Of a DNA stretch of 64,000 bases, positions 1-8,425 are shown in pieces. Position numbers and translations under genes: made by a program. A model generated the notes under the pieces. It searched no databases, was not told the DNA's origin, and saw nothing but the letters and a program-made list of their open reading frames with translations. Position 1 is the first letter of the stretch, and every line of letters starts with the position of its first letter. The stretch comes from JABFXC01 sp045804265 (GTDB lineage: Bacteria; Gemmatimonadota; Gemmatimonadetes; Gemmatimonadales; Gemmatimonadaceae), in the NCBI GenBank assembly GCA_045804265.1, contig JBJMNK010000034.1, positions 5,395 through 69,394 on the forward strand, read 5' to 3'.

Positions 1-609
1 CACGGCCGCGGTGCCACGCGCGCCATCCCCGGCGGGCTCATAACGCGCACGCGGCAGCGACTGGCGGGTGGACTCGACCATCGCCATCGCGAAGCCTAAC
101 GGTCCGGGAAGCCGAGCGAGCAGCTTCGAGAGCCCGGTGGCGCGGAGCAGGCGGGCGCCGAGCAGCAGCGGCCGGAGCATCCATTCATGGCTGAAGGCGA
201 CCAGCACCGTGCGCGCGACGAGCGGGTGCCTCCCGGCGATGGTCGCCCGCGTCGCCTCGAGGAGGTGACCGTAAGGCACGCCCGACGGGCATGCGGTCTC
301 GCAGCCACGGCAGCCGAGGCAGCGGTCGATGTGCGTGCGGACGGTGGGATCGTCAGGCGCCAGCGTACCCTCGACCAGCCCGCGCATGAGGAGGATCCGG
401 CCGCGCGGGCTGTCGTTCTCGTCGGCGAGCGCGAGGTAGGTCGGGCAGGCCTGCAGGCAGAAGCCGCAATGGACGCAGGCGTCGATGCCGGCCTTGGCGA
501 AATCGAGCGCGGTCCCGGGGACCGCGCACGCCGCAGTGGAGACGTGGTGGGGCGCGAGCGGTCCGGTCGTCGCCGGCCCCGGGATCTTTTCCGTGCGCGT
601 GCCGCTCAT
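1..609 (-). CDS. glcF: Glycolate oxidase iron-sulfur subunit GlcF (partial, C-terminus off the window)
   Basis: This is the N-terminal 203 residues of a protein carrying two ferredoxin-type 4Fe-4S clusters. CVHCGFCLQACP starts at residue 45 and CLGCRGCETACP at residue 97, the GlcF/LutA-family pattern. In the known family GlcF passes electrons from the flavin subunits of glycolate oxidase to the respiratory chain. The start ATG (607-609) overlaps the stop of the upstream glcD-glcE fusion as ATGA, so the two are probably translationally coupled. The frame stays open to base 1, so the cysteine-rich C-terminal domain lies outside the window. The alternative, a lactate or other 2-hydroxyacid oxidase Fe-S subunit, cannot be excluded. 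Confidence 0.9.
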   Translation of the reverse strand, partial: MSGTRTEKIPGPATTGPLAPHHVSTAACAVPGTALDFAKAGIDACVHCGFCLQACPTYLALADENDSPRGRILLMRGLVEGTLAPDDPTVRTHIDRCLGCRGCETACPSGVPYGHLLEATRATIAGRHPLVARTVLVAFSHEWMLRPLLLGARLLRATGLSKLLARLPGPLGFAMAMVESTRQSLPRARYEPAGDGARGTAAV

Positions 610-3395
610 GCCATCGCCTCGCCGAGGATCCCTCGGTTGAGGATGCGATGCGGGTCGAAGGCGTCCCGCGTGCGGCGGGCGAGCTTCGTTTCCACCGCCG
701 ATGGCGCGAGGGCGGGCCACTCCGCGGCCGGGAGCCGTTCCCAGATCCAGGTCAGCGGTGCGGAGGGATGCCGGCGCGCCCGGCCGACCGCCTGGCGGAG
801 ACTGCCTAACGCGCCGTGCGGCACGATGCAGCGGATCACGCCGCGGGACGGCGTCGAGTGGATGAGCGTCCCCGAAGGCATCGCCCCCTGAGGCAGCGCG
901 TCGCCGAGCAGCGACGGCATCGCCGATGGGAGCGTCGACACGCGCGCGACCGCGGCATCGGCCGGCTCGATGGACCGCAGGCGCTGCCAGAGCGCGCCGT
1001 CAACGACGGTCGTGTCGCCTAACGTGGCGAGGGTGGCCGCCTGCGCGGCGACCAGCGGGTCGTTGCCGGCGATGCGGGCGATGAGCCACGACCCCGTATC
1101 GAGGCCAAGGCCAGCGGCGACGGCGCCATTGACGACCTCGAGCACCCAGGCGGCGAGGGGCAGGGTGCGGACCCGGTCGAGCGTCGCCGTGGCGGCGCGC
1201 GCCTCATCGGGAAGCGCGACGGCGATGGTGAGGTCGCGCTCCGGAATCGCCCGCAGCCGGACCGTGGCCTCGGTGATCGCGCCTAACGTTCCCCACGAGC
1301 CGATGGCGAGCCGGGTGAGGTCGAAGCCGGCGACGTTCTTGACGACGCGCCCGCCGCCGCGGGCGACCAGTCCCTGCCCCGTGACCAGCTCGACGCCGAG
1401 GACGTTGTCGCGCGGCGTCCCGAAGGCGTGGGCGAGCGGGCCTGCCGAGGCGGTGGCCAGCGTCGCGCCTAACGTTCCTGACGCGGTGCCAAACGGGTCG
1501 AGGGCGAGGAACTGGCCGTTGGCGCGGGCCGCCTCGCCCAACGAGGCGAGCGACGCACCGGCGCGGGCGGTCATCGTCAGGTCACCCGGGTTGTACTCGA
1601 CGATCGCGTCATCGCGGACGGCGAGCGTGCCGGTGGTGGCCGCCGGCCGGCCGGCGTCGAGCCAGCTGGCGGCGGCGACGATGCGAACCGGCGTGCGAGC
1701 ATGGCGCGCGCTCATGATCTCGTCGCGGATGCGCGCCGTCTCTTCGCGGAGCGGCGGCGTGCTGCGCGGCGAAGCGCCCGAGCCGACGGCCACCGCGCCG
1801 TCCGCGGCCGCGCCCGCGGTCGTGCCTAACGGGGCGTCGCTCGTCTCGCGGCCGACGTCATCGTGGGTGTAGCGTGCGCCGGACTCGTGGGCCGGGCTCG
1901 CGCTCCAATCTGCGCTCGTCGCTCGCGGTCCCCACTCACGGCAGGAACGGACCGGCACGACCTTCATCGGGTTCGCCCGGCGCTCGGGATCGAAGACGTC
2001 GCGGAGCTGGCACATCGTCGCCAGCGAATCGTCGGAGAAGACGAGCGGCATGTAGTCGATCTTGTCGAGACCGACACCGTGCTCGCCGGTGATCGTGCCG
2101 CCGGCGTCGATGCAGGCACGCATGATCTCCCCCATCGCCCGCTCGACTCGCGCCGCCTCGTCGGCGTTCGACGCGTCGTAGGGGATGTTGGGGTGCAGGT
2201 TGCCGTCGCCGGCGTGGAAGACGTTGCAGACGGTGACGCCATGGCGCGCGCCGATCTCGCGAATCGCACGCAGCGTGGCTGGAAGCTGCGTCCGGGGAAC
2301 GACCGCATCCTGCACCACGAGGTGCGGGGCGACACGCCCCATCGCGCCGAACGCTTTCTTCCGCCCCTGCCAGAGACGTGCACGCTCGGCGGCATCGGCG
2401 GCGATGCGCACCCCACGCGCGTGCGCGTGGCGGCAGATCGACGCGACGCGATCGACGTCGGCGTCGAGGCCGGCGGCGAGTCCATCGAGCTCGATGAGCA
2501 GCACCGCTGCCGCGTCGGCCGGATAACCGGCGGCGTAGACGCTCGCCTCGACGGCGCGAATGGTGGGATTGTCCATCATCTCGAGCGCGGCGGGGACGAT
2601 CCCCGTGGCGATGATCCCCGACACCGCGCGAGCGGCGTCGTCGACGTCGGCGAAGTCGGCAAGCAGGGTGCGCACCGCCTGTGGATCGCGCGAGAGCCTG
2701 ACGGTCGCGTCGAGCACGACGCCGAAGCACCCCTCGGAGCCGATGAAGGCGCCGAGGAGGTCGTAGCCGTCGCTCTCGCCGGCCGCGTTGCCTAACGCGA
2801 CGATCTCGCCGTCCGGGAGGATGACGGTGAGGGCGTGGACATGGTTGAGCGTCACCCCGTACTTGAGGCAATGCGGGCCGCCCGCGTTCTCGGCGACGTT
2901 GCCGCCGATCGTGCACGCAGCCTGGCTCGACGGGTCGGGGGCGAAGTACAGCCCGTGTCCGGCGACGGCGCGACTGATGACGGTGTTCACCGTCCCCGGC
3001 TCGACGACGGCACGCGCGTTGTCGAGGTCGACGTCGAGGATGTGCGTGAGTCGCTGCAGCCCGAGGAGGACGACATGGTCGGCGAGCGCGCCACCCGAGA
3101 GTCCCGTCCCCGCGCCGCGGGCCACGAAGGGAAGGTGCAGCTCGGCCAGTGTGCGGACGACGGCCACGACCTCATCGCGCGTGCCGGGGAAGACGGCAAG
3201 CGCCGGCTGCTTGCGGTATCCCGGCAGTCCGTCGGCCGTGTAGGTGAACAGCTCGGTCGGCCGGGCGAGGACGCGCCGCTCGCCGACGATCGCGGCGAGG
3301 CGCCTGGCGACGGATGCAATGTCGGCGGGGGCCAACCCCGGCGCGACGTTGGGCCGAGGCTCGGCGGGTGAATCGATGACGGCGGATGTGCTCAC
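606..3395 (-). CDS. glcDE: Fused glycolate oxidase flavoprotein subunits GlcD-GlcE
   Basis: The 929-residue protein has two FAD-binding halves. Residues about 25-490 look like complete GlcD: a FAD_binding_4 domain with GAGTGLSGGA, then the FAD-oxidase C-terminal domain with HAGDGNLHP and EHGVGLDK. After a linker of about 100 residues rich in Ala, Ser and Thr, residues 590-929 look like GlcE, with a second FAD_binding_4 domain (TLGATLATASAGPL, VKNVAGFDL). GlcD and GlcE are separate genes in the well-studied E. coli glc operon. Here they are one reading frame, followed by glcF. Expected reaction: glycolate to glyoxylate with electron delivery to the membrane. The start is GTG at 3393-3395; no better start is visible. 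Confidence 0.9.
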   Translation of the reverse strand: MSTSAVIDSPAEPRPNVAPGLAPADIASVARRLAAIVGERRVLARPTELFTYTADGLPGYRKQPALAVFPGTRDEVVAVVRTLAELHLPFVARGAGTGLSGGALADHVVLLGLQRLTHILDVDLDNARAVVEPGTVNTVISRAVAGHGLYFAPDPSSQAACTIGGNVAENAGGPHCLKYGVTLNHVHALTVILPDGEIVALGNAAGESDGYDLLGAFIGSEGCFGVVLDATVRLSRDPQAVRTLLADFADVDDAARAVSGIIATGIVPAALEMMDNPTIRAVEASVYAAGYPADAAAVLLIELDGLAAGLDADVDRVASICRHAHARGVRIAADAAERARLWQGRKKAFGAMGRVAPHLVVQDAVVPRTQLPATLRAIREIGARHGVTVCNVFHAGDGNLHPNIPYDASNADEAARVERAMGEIMRACIDAGGTITGEHGVGLDKIDYMPLVFSDDSLATMCQLRDVFDPERRANPMKVVPVRSCREWGPRATSADWSASPAHESGARYTHDDVGRETSDAPLGTTAGAAADGAVAVGSGASPRSTPPLREETARIRDEIMSARHARTPVRIVAAASWLDAGRPAATTGTLAVRDDAIVEYNPGDLTMTARAGASLASLGEAARANGQFLALDPFGTASGTLGATLATASAGPLAHAFGTPRDNVLGVELVTGQGLVARGGGRVVKNVAGFDLTRLAIGSWGTLGAITEATVRLRAIPERDLTIAVALPDEARAATATLDRVRTLPLAAWVLEVVNGAVAAGLGLDTGSWLIARIAGNDPLVAAQAATLATLGDTTVVDGALWQRLRSIEPADAAVARVSTLPSAMPSLLGDALPQGAMPSGTLIHSTPSRGVIRCIVPHGALGSLRQAVGRARRHPSAPLTWIWERLPAAEWPALAPSAVETKLARRTRDAFDPHRILNRGILGEAMA

Positions 3396-3467
3396 CCTCT
3401 CAAGATAGAGAGCAGCGCGAGGGGCAACCAGCGAGTCGCGGTGCGGCGCGGCTGCCCGCGGGACGGG

Positions 3468-4361
3468 CTACGCGGCGGTCTCGCGCTCGTCGGGCGGCGG
3501 GCTGACCAGCAGCAGTGCATCGCGCTGGTAGCGGTACTCGAGCGGCGCGGTCATCTGCTCGAGCTCTCCATCGTAGGACACGTTTCCTTTCGGGCGCCGC
3601 ATCTCGATCCGGCAGTGATCGACGAGGAAGCTGTCCACCTCGTGCAGCGTCGCCTGCATCCCGCGGAAGACGGCGGCGAAGACGATCCCGAGGAGCTGCC
3701 GCGGCCCGCCGTTAGGCACGACGATCACGTGCAGCGCGTGGTGTCCGTGAGCCGTGCGCCTGCCGAACGTCCCGCGCTCGAAGTCGCGCTCCCCGACGCT
3801 GATGAAGACGAGGCAGGCGCGATAGGACTTGCTCTCCTCGGGCTCGGCCGCGTCGATGTGGACGTCGAAGCTCGGCATCCGGAAGAGCATCTGCAGCCCG
3901 GCGATGGTGCTCGCCGGCCAGTACCACATGCGCCGCTCGAGTCGCTCGCGCGTCCTCACGAACGAGACGTAGGCGCCGACGGAGCTGGTGTTGAGGAAGA
4001 GCCGCTCATTCACGTGCGCGACGTCGATCGGATGGGGAGTGCCGGTCGCGGCCAGCTCGGCGGCTTCCTTTGGTTCCACCGGAATTCCGTTGTCGTGCGC
4101 GAAATGATTGAGCGTTCCGCCGGGAATCACGGCCAGCTCGCACTTCGTCCCGGCGAGCACCGCGGCGGCCGCGGTGATCGTTCCGTCGCCGCCGCTGACC
4201 GCGATCCGCGTTGCGCCGCCGCGTGCGAGCTGCTCGATGCGCGCCGCGAGCTCGCCCGGCTCGACCTCATGGACGGCAAAGCGCGAATCGGCGCGCAGCA
4301 CCTCGAGCACCTTCTCGGCGCTGCCGCCCTTCGGATTGATCAGAATCGGGATCGTCGACAC
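3468..4361 (-). CDS. Diacylglycerol/lipid kinase family protein (YegS/BmrU-like)
   Basis: A protein of 297 residues. The N-terminal nucleotide-binding fold shows ILINPKGGSAE at about residues 6-16, the SGGDGT motif near 58 and PGGTLNHFA near 80, which together mark the DAGK catalytic family. The C-terminal half is the usual beta-sandwich. Family members phosphorylate diacylglycerol, sphingosine or related lipids; the substrate here is unknown. The start is GTG (4359-4361). The gene is transcribed in the same direction as the GlcDE fusion, 72 bp upstream of it. A second member of the same family lies at 32334-33215. One octamer (3710-3717) is in antisense orientation here and codes for Pro-Asn. 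Confidence 0.85.
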   Translation of the reverse strand: MSTIPILINPKGGSAEKVLEVLRADSRFAVHEVEPGELAARIEQLARGGATRIAVSGGDGTITAAAAVLAGTKCELAVIPGGTLNHFAHDNGIPVEPKEAAELAATGTPHPIDVAHVNERLFLNTSSVGAYVSFVRTRERLERRMWYWPASTIAGLQMLFRMPSFDVHIDAAEPEESKSYRACLVFISVGERDFERGTFGRRTAHGHHALHVIVVPNGGPRQLLGIVFAAVFRGMQATLHEVDSFLVDHCRIEMRRPKGNVSYDGELEQMTAPLEYRYQRDALLLVSPPPDERETAA

Positions 4362-4374
4362 GGAGCAAAGCTAA

Positions 4375-4398
4375 TGGGGCGTACATGAGCACGCCCCA
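4375..4398. terminator. Hairpin between the hybrid kinase and the lipid kinase
   Basis: Eight-base perfect arms (4375-4382 and 4391-4398) surround an eight-base loop. No T-run follows on the minus strand, so this may be a weak or Rho-assisted terminator for the kinase gene upstream, or only an RNA structure. Confidence 0.35.
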
Positions 4399-4466
4399 CG
4401 ACCCGCGAAGCTCACGTTCGCACGGCACGATCCCGCCGCGGCTGACCGCGGACGCCGCGCCTAACG

Positions 4467-6002
4467 CTACGAGACGAGCAGGCGGCTGATCGTGCTGTCG
4501 AGCGTCGCCAGCTCGAAGGGCTTCTGGAGGACGGGTGCCTTGACCCGGTCGATGAACGCGCGGGCGTCGGGGGAGGCAACGTCGCCGGTGGAGAAGACCA
4601 TGCGGGCGACGATTCCCGGACGGTCGGTGAGAAGACGGTCGTGCAGCGCGATCCCGGAGATGCCGGGCATCTTGAGATCGGAGACGACGATCGTGTAGTC
4701 GGGGGCATCGGGAGCGAGCAGCGCCTTCAGCGCGGCGCCGCCATCCCCGGCTTCATCCACCTGCCACCCGCGCTTGGAGAAAAAGCGCTTGAGCGCCATC
4801 CGGATGCTCGGCTCATCGTCGATGATCAGCACGCGGTGGGCGCCCGGCGATTCAGCAGACGCAGCTGCGGCCACCGCGCGCGAAGACGCGGCTTCGGTGA
4901 TCGGCGCGGGAAGGGAGACGGTGAAGCGCGCACCGCTTCCCGGAATGTTCTCGGCCATCAGCGTTCCTTGATGCACTTCGATGATGCCTCGCGAAACCGC
5001 GAGTCCGAGCCCGGTGCCGACACCGGGCGGCTTGGTGGTGAAGAACGGCTCGAACAGCCGTCCGAACGCGTTAGGCGCGATCCCGGGACCATCGTCCTCG
5101 ACGAGGATCTCGACACGATTGCCGCTCGAGCGCGCGCGGAGAGTGACGTGTCCCTTGTCTCCGGCGGCCTGGGCCCCGTTGATGACGAGGTTCGTCACGA
5201 CCTGCGCGATCGCGGTCGCATCGACGAGCACGTCGGGCATCGAATCGTCGATTGCCACGTGCAGCTCTCCGCCGAGCTCCTCGACCTGCGGCGCGAGCCC
5301 GCGCGCGGTGCGACGGAGCAGGTCGGCAACGTGCGTCGGCTGCCGGCGGACGGCGCCACCGCGCGCTGATGCGAGCAGGTCACGGACGATCGCGCGCGAT
5401 CGCCGGGCCTGATCGCGAATCGTCGTCAGTGCCTCGGTGTCCTCGGATGGCCGCTTGTCCTGGAGCAGCGTCTCGACGAGGATGAGGATCGATGACAACG
5501 GGTTGTTCAGCTCGTGCGCGACACCGGAGATGAGCTGCCCGATCGCCGCCAGCTTCTCCGACTTGCGGAGCGCTTCCTCGGCGCGCTGGCGCTCGGTGAT
5601 GTCGGTGATGAGGACGAGGCGCGCGTCGTGGCCGTCGAACTCCAGCGAGTGGCTGGTGATCTCGACGGGGAAGATCGTGCCGTCCTTCTTCTGGTGGCGC
5701 CACAGCCCGGTCTGGTGGTAGCCCCGGGGGAGGATGCGCACGCGTTCGGCGACGGCCTCCGCGTCATGGGTCGGCCTGACGTCGCGCAGCGTCCGCGCGA
5801 GGAATTCCTCTCGCGTGTAGCCGTAGTTCTCCATCGCCGCGTTGTTGACGGCGAGGAAGGCGAGCGTCTGCGTGTCGTACACCCACATCGGCACCGGATT
5901 GTTGTCGAACAACAGCCGGTAGCGCTCGGCGGCAAGCCGGGTCTCCTCGAGCGTCGAGGAAGGGGACGCGCCGAGTGGATTCGGTTGTGGGTGGTCGATC
6001 AT
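4467..6002 (-). CDS. PAS-domain hybrid histidine kinase with C-terminal receiver
   Basis: A protein of 511 residues, without membrane segments. A PAS domain spans about residues 25-140 (ending in the typical ITDITERQRAEEAL), followed by a HisKA domain with the phosphoacceptor His near 163 (SGVAHELNNPL). The HATPase domain covers about 265-375, with DDGPGI and GTGLGLAVS. A receiver domain fills about 392-511, with phosphoacceptor Asp in VVSDLKMPG. It probably senses a cytoplasmic signal and signals through its own receiver. The frame is open further upstream to 6125, but that stretch contains a perfect terminator-type hairpin, so I place the start at the ATG at 6000-6002. The gene ends immediately before an octamer copy. 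Confidence 0.88.
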   Translation of the reverse strand: MIDHPQPNPLGASPSSTLEETRLAAERYRLLFDNNPVPMWVYDTQTLAFLAVNNAAMENYGYTREEFLARTLRDVRPTHDAEAVAERVRILPRGYHQTGLWRHQKKDGTIFPVEITSHSLEFDGHDARLVLITDITERQRAEEALRKSEKLAAIGQLISGVAHELNNPLSSILILVETLLQDKRPSEDTEALTTIRDQARRSRAIVRDLLASARGGAVRRQPTHVADLLRRTARGLAPQVEELGGELHVAIDDSMPDVLVDATAIAQVVTNLVINGAQAAGDKGHVTLRARSSGNRVEILVEDDGPGIAPNAFGRLFEPFFTTKPPGVGTGLGLAVSRGIIEVHQGTLMAENIPGSGARFTVSLPAPITEAASSRAVAAAASAESPGAHRVLIIDDEPSIRMALKRFFSKRGWQVDEAGDGGAALKALLAPDAPDYTIVVSDLKMPGISGIALHDRLLTDRPGIVARMVFSTGDVASPDARAFIDRVKAPVLQKPFELATLDSTISRLLVS

Positions 6003-6090
6003 GAGCTCCGCGGATTTCCGGGCGACAGTCGCCCGGGGAATGACGATCAGGCGCGGGCCGCGTTTCCCCGGAGGTTGGAGTGCTCTAACG

Positions 6091-6122
6091 AACGCGGGGC
6101 CCGGTGATCCGGGCCCCGCGTT
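6091..6122 (-). terminator. Strong hairpin downstream of the sigma factor gene
   Basis: Perfect 14-bp G+C-rich arms (6091-6104 and 6109-6122) surround a four-base loop. The hairpin lies 38 bp past the sigma-factor stop codon and before the kinase start. The U-tract is poor, so the termination mechanism is uncertain. The structure also argues against a kinase start at 6125. Confidence 0.6.
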
Positions 6123-6160
6123 CAATCGGCGATCGGCTGCCTAACGGTACGACGTCGGGC

Positions 6161-7054
6161 TCAGGCGGCGGTCCAGAAGCCGGCCAGGGCGCGGCCATCG
6201 GGCGACTCGCGCAGCTTCTCGAAGGCGCGCTCGCGAATCTGCCGGATCCGCTCGCGGGTGACGCCCATCAGCGCGCCGATGCGCTCGAGCGTCATCGCCT
6301 CGGATCCTTCTTCGAGGCCGTAGTAGAGGTAGAGGATCTTCCGCTCGCGCGGCGTGAGGTAGCGGGTGAAGACGCGATCGATGAACTCGCGCATCAGCTT
6401 GCCGTCGGTGTCCTCCTCTATCTCGACGCCATCCTGGCCGGCGAAGCGCTCGCCTAACGTCGAGGCCTCGCGATCGGAGCGGTCGACCGGCGCGTCGAGG
6501 GAGATCTCGGTCGCCGACATCTGCTTGGAGGAGCGGACCTGCTCGGGCGTCTCGTCGAGGAGGCGGCCAAGCTCTGCTTCGGTGGGATCGCGCTTGAGAA
6601 CCTGGGCGAGGACGGTCTCGGCGCGCGCGAGCCTGATGAGCTGCGAATTCTGGTTGAGCGGGATGCGGACTGACCGCGTCTGCTCGGCGAGTGCCTTGAG
6701 GACCGCCTGGCGCACCCACCATACCGCATAGGAGATGAACTTCACTCCCTGATCCGGATCGAACTTCCGGACCGCCTTGAGGAGTCCCTCGTTCCCGATT
6801 GCGACCAGTTCGCTGAGATCGAGTCCGTGTCCCTGGTACTTCTTCACGTAGGAGATGACGAAGCGGAGGTTCGCAGTTACGAGACGCTCGGCGGCTTCGG
6901 TGTCACCTTTCTGCGCCCGCCTGGCGAGGCGGCGCTCCTCTTCGGCCGAGCCGATGAGAGGAAGTTTCTGGATGTCGTGAAGGTACTGATCGAACGCGGA
7001 GGAGGGAGATGAGCGGAAATAACCCTTCGACCTGGTCTCGGTCACTTGCTCCAT
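6161..7054 (-). CDS. RNA polymerase sigma factor, primary (RpoD/SigA-like) family
   Basis: A protein of 297 residues with all conserved sigma-70 regions in order. Region 1.2 is near residues 20-50 (YLHDIQKLPLIG), and region 2 is at 60-125 with NLRFVISYVKKY, GNEGLLKAV and ISYAVWWVRQ, the -10 recognition helix. Region 3 is at 130-215 and region 4 at 230-295 with LTPRERKIL and GVTRERIRQI, the -35 helix. There is no region 1.1, so it may be the housekeeping factor of this lineage or a group 2 paralogue. The ATG is preceded by AGGAG at good spacing, and a promoter-like pair lies at 7125-7153. Role: promoter recognition by RNA polymerase. Confidence 0.92.
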   Translation of the reverse strand: MEQVTETRSKGYFRSSPSSAFDQYLHDIQKLPLIGSAEEERRLARRAQKGDTEAAERLVTANLRFVISYVKKYQGHGLDLSELVAIGNEGLLKAVRKFDPDQGVKFISYAVWWVRQAVLKALAEQTRSVRIPLNQNSQLIRLARAETVLAQVLKRDPTEAELGRLLDETPEQVRSSKQMSATEISLDAPVDRSDREASTLGERFAGQDGVEIEEDTDGKLMREFIDRVFTRYLTPRERKILYLYYGLEEGSEAMTLERIGALMGVTRERIRQIRERAFEKLRESPDGRALAGFWTAA

Positions 7055-7124
7055 ACACGCTCCTTAACCACAGTGGAGTGGACGGGGCACATAGTGTGGC
7101 CCGTCGAGTCCTGGCAGGACGGCC

Positions 7125-7153
7125 ACGATAATGAACGGGCCATGAACGGTCAA
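7125..7153 (-). promoter_or_regulatory. Sigma-70-type promoter for the sigma factor gene
   Basis: On the minus strand TTGACC (7148-7153) is followed after exactly 17 bp by TATCGT (7125-7130), close to the -35/-10 consensus. It lies 70 bp upstream of the ATG. An A/T-rich run of eight bases sits just upstream, like an UP element. Confidence 0.6.
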
Positions 7154-7230
7154 CAAAAAAAATTCCGGCCCGTGTTTCGGCCGGTTTTCGGGGGGGGACG
7201 CCCTTCTCGCCCGCCGTTCGGACTTCTGTG

Positions 7231-7335
7231 GTAATCGGCGGTGAGCGATAAGCATCAAGCAGTGAGCGGACGGCGCAACCGCAATGCGTTACGGTGACGC
7301 CGTCCGCTGACTGCTCACAGCTTATCGCTGACAGC
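7231..7335. repeat. Long imperfect inverted repeat (MITE-like)
   Basis: Two arms of about 37 bp (about 7237-7273 and 7299-7335) match as an inverted repeat with a few mismatches. Both contain GCGATAAGC-type and GGACGGCG-type blocks. The spacer is about 25 bp. The element lies in the gap between the divergent sigma-factor promoter and the small membrane protein gene. It contains no coding sequence. Confidence 0.65.
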
Positions 7336-7351
7336 CGGCCGTGCGAGGGCG

Positions 7352-7540
7352 CTACCTCGATGGCGGTACCTGCGGGTCACGCGGCTTGGTCCTGTTCGTG
7401 GCCATGAGGATGCCGAGGCCGATCGCGACGATGACACCGACGCCGATCCACATTGGCGGGGCGCCGACGAGATACGCGCCGATCGCGAGCCCGATCACGA
7501 GGATGAAAAAGCCGATCAGGTACGTCGTGAAGGATGACAT
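7352..7540 (-). CDS. Small two-helix membrane protein
   Basis: A 62-residue protein with two hydrophobic helices at about 6-27 and 29-47, separated by a short GAPP turn, and a basic C-terminal tail. There is no recognised domain. The hydrophobic pattern with charged ends and the lack of an alternative gene in the interval support a real gene. The ATG is at 7538-7540, with only weak ribosome-binding sequence. It lies divergent to the PepSY gene and downstream of the long inverted repeat. Confidence 0.6.
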   Translation of the reverse strand: MSSFTTYLIGFFILVIGLAIGAYLVGAPPMWIGVGVIVAIGLGILMATNRTKPRDPQVPPSR

Positions 7541-7667
7541 GTTGGAGTCCCGGTAGGGGTGGGTGCTGGCGAGCGGGGCAAGTAGAGGGCCACTCGGCGG
7601 TCCGTTTTCCCGGTCGAAGGTCGAAGCGCTTTCATCGGGGCGTTATCTGTCCCGTCGTAACATCGTC

Positions 7668-7697
7668 GCAGATGCCGGCGTGCCGCCGAGCATCTGC
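7668..7697. promoter_or_regulatory. Inverted repeat in the leader of the PepSY gene
   Basis: The 8-bp arms GCAGATGC (7668-7675) and GCATCTGC (7690-7697) form a perfect inverted repeat about 55 bp upstream of the PepSY ATG. It could be an operator or a leader hairpin; nothing more can be said from sequence. Confidence 0.3.
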
Positions 7698-7752
7698 CGG
7701 CCGCAGATTCCCCCATCGCTGCTGGCGGATCGTCCCTATTAGGAGGTTTTCG

Positions 7753-8364
7753 ATGTCAGGCAAGAGAATGGAAGTTCTCGTGGCGCTCGTCGTCGCGGGT
7801 GCGACGTTCGCGGTCGCAGCCCCCGCGGGCGCGCAGGCTGCGAGCTCGCACCCGGCGATGGCGAAGAAGGCCCCTGCGCAGCAGGCGACGATGAAGGTGA
7901 AGGAGTCGACGGCCGGGCTCGCGGCGCAGGCGACGGTGAGCGCCGACTCGGCGCAGAAGCTCGCATTGGCGCAGGTCCCGCGTGGCCGCGTCCGCGAGGC
8001 GGAGCTGGAGCAGTCGAACGGGACGCTGGTCTACTCGTACGACATCAAGGCCGCGGGCAAGTCGGGCGTCGATGAAGTGCTGATCGACGCGAAGACGGGC
8101 GCGCTGGTCTCGAAGACGCACGAGAGCCCGAAGGCCGAAGCCAAGGAAAAGGCGGCCGAGAGCAAGTCGAGCCAGGCAGCGAAGCCGGCGTCAGCGAAGT
8201 CGTCGACGTCAGCGAAGTCGGGCACGGCCAAGTCGACGGCAGCGAAGTCGACGTCGAGCAAGTCGTACTCGGCGAAGTCGGGTACGTCGGCCTCGACCTC
8301 GGCGAAGCCGATGTCGGGTGCCTCGAGCTCGTCGACGCCGAAGGACAGCACGAAGAAGCCCTGA
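7753..8364 (+). CDS. Exported PepSY-domain protein with Lys/Ser-rich tail
   Basis: A 203-residue protein. A signal peptide with a hydrophobic core at residues 8-25 ends at AGAQA. A PepSY-type domain covers about 65-125 (SADSAQKLALAQVP, LVYSYDIK, VLIDAKTGALVS). The last 75 residues are low complexity, built from repeated AKS/SAKSGT units made of Ala, Lys, Ser and Thr. The ATG follows a perfect AGGAGG at 7741-7746. The longer open frame upstream (to 7534) lacks a ribosome site and is rejected. PepSY domains often inhibit or chaperone peptidases; here the substrate is unknown. The basic tail may bind cell-wall polymers (inference). Confidence 0.8.
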   Translation: MSGKRMEVLVALVVAGATFAVAAPAGAQAASSHPAMAKKAPAQQATMKVKESTAGLAAQATVSADSAQKLALAQVPRGRVREAELEQSNGTLVYSYDIKAAGKSGVDEVLIDAKTGALVSKTHESPKAEAKEKAAESKSSQAAKPASAKSSTSAKSGTAKSTAAKSTSSKSYSAKSGTSASTSAKPMSGASSSSTPKDSTKKP

Positions 8365-8382
8365 TCGGCCGGAAGCCGCGAC

Positions 8383-8425
8383 CGTTAGGCAGCCCCGGCG
8401 GAGGTCACCCTCCGCCGGGGCTTTT
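8383..8425 (+). terminator. Rho-independent terminator after the PepSY gene
   Basis: Perfect 14-bp arms (8391-8404 and 8409-8422) with a four-base loop are followed by a short T-run. An octamer copy (8383-8390) abuts the stem. The loop overlaps the stop codon of the convergent glycosyltransferase gene. Confidence 0.85.

Noticed and set aside
4467..6125. A longer PAS kinase starting at 6125
   Set aside because: The extra 41 codons run through a perfect terminator-type hairpin behind the sigma-factor gene; the ATG at 6000-6002 fits the domain start.
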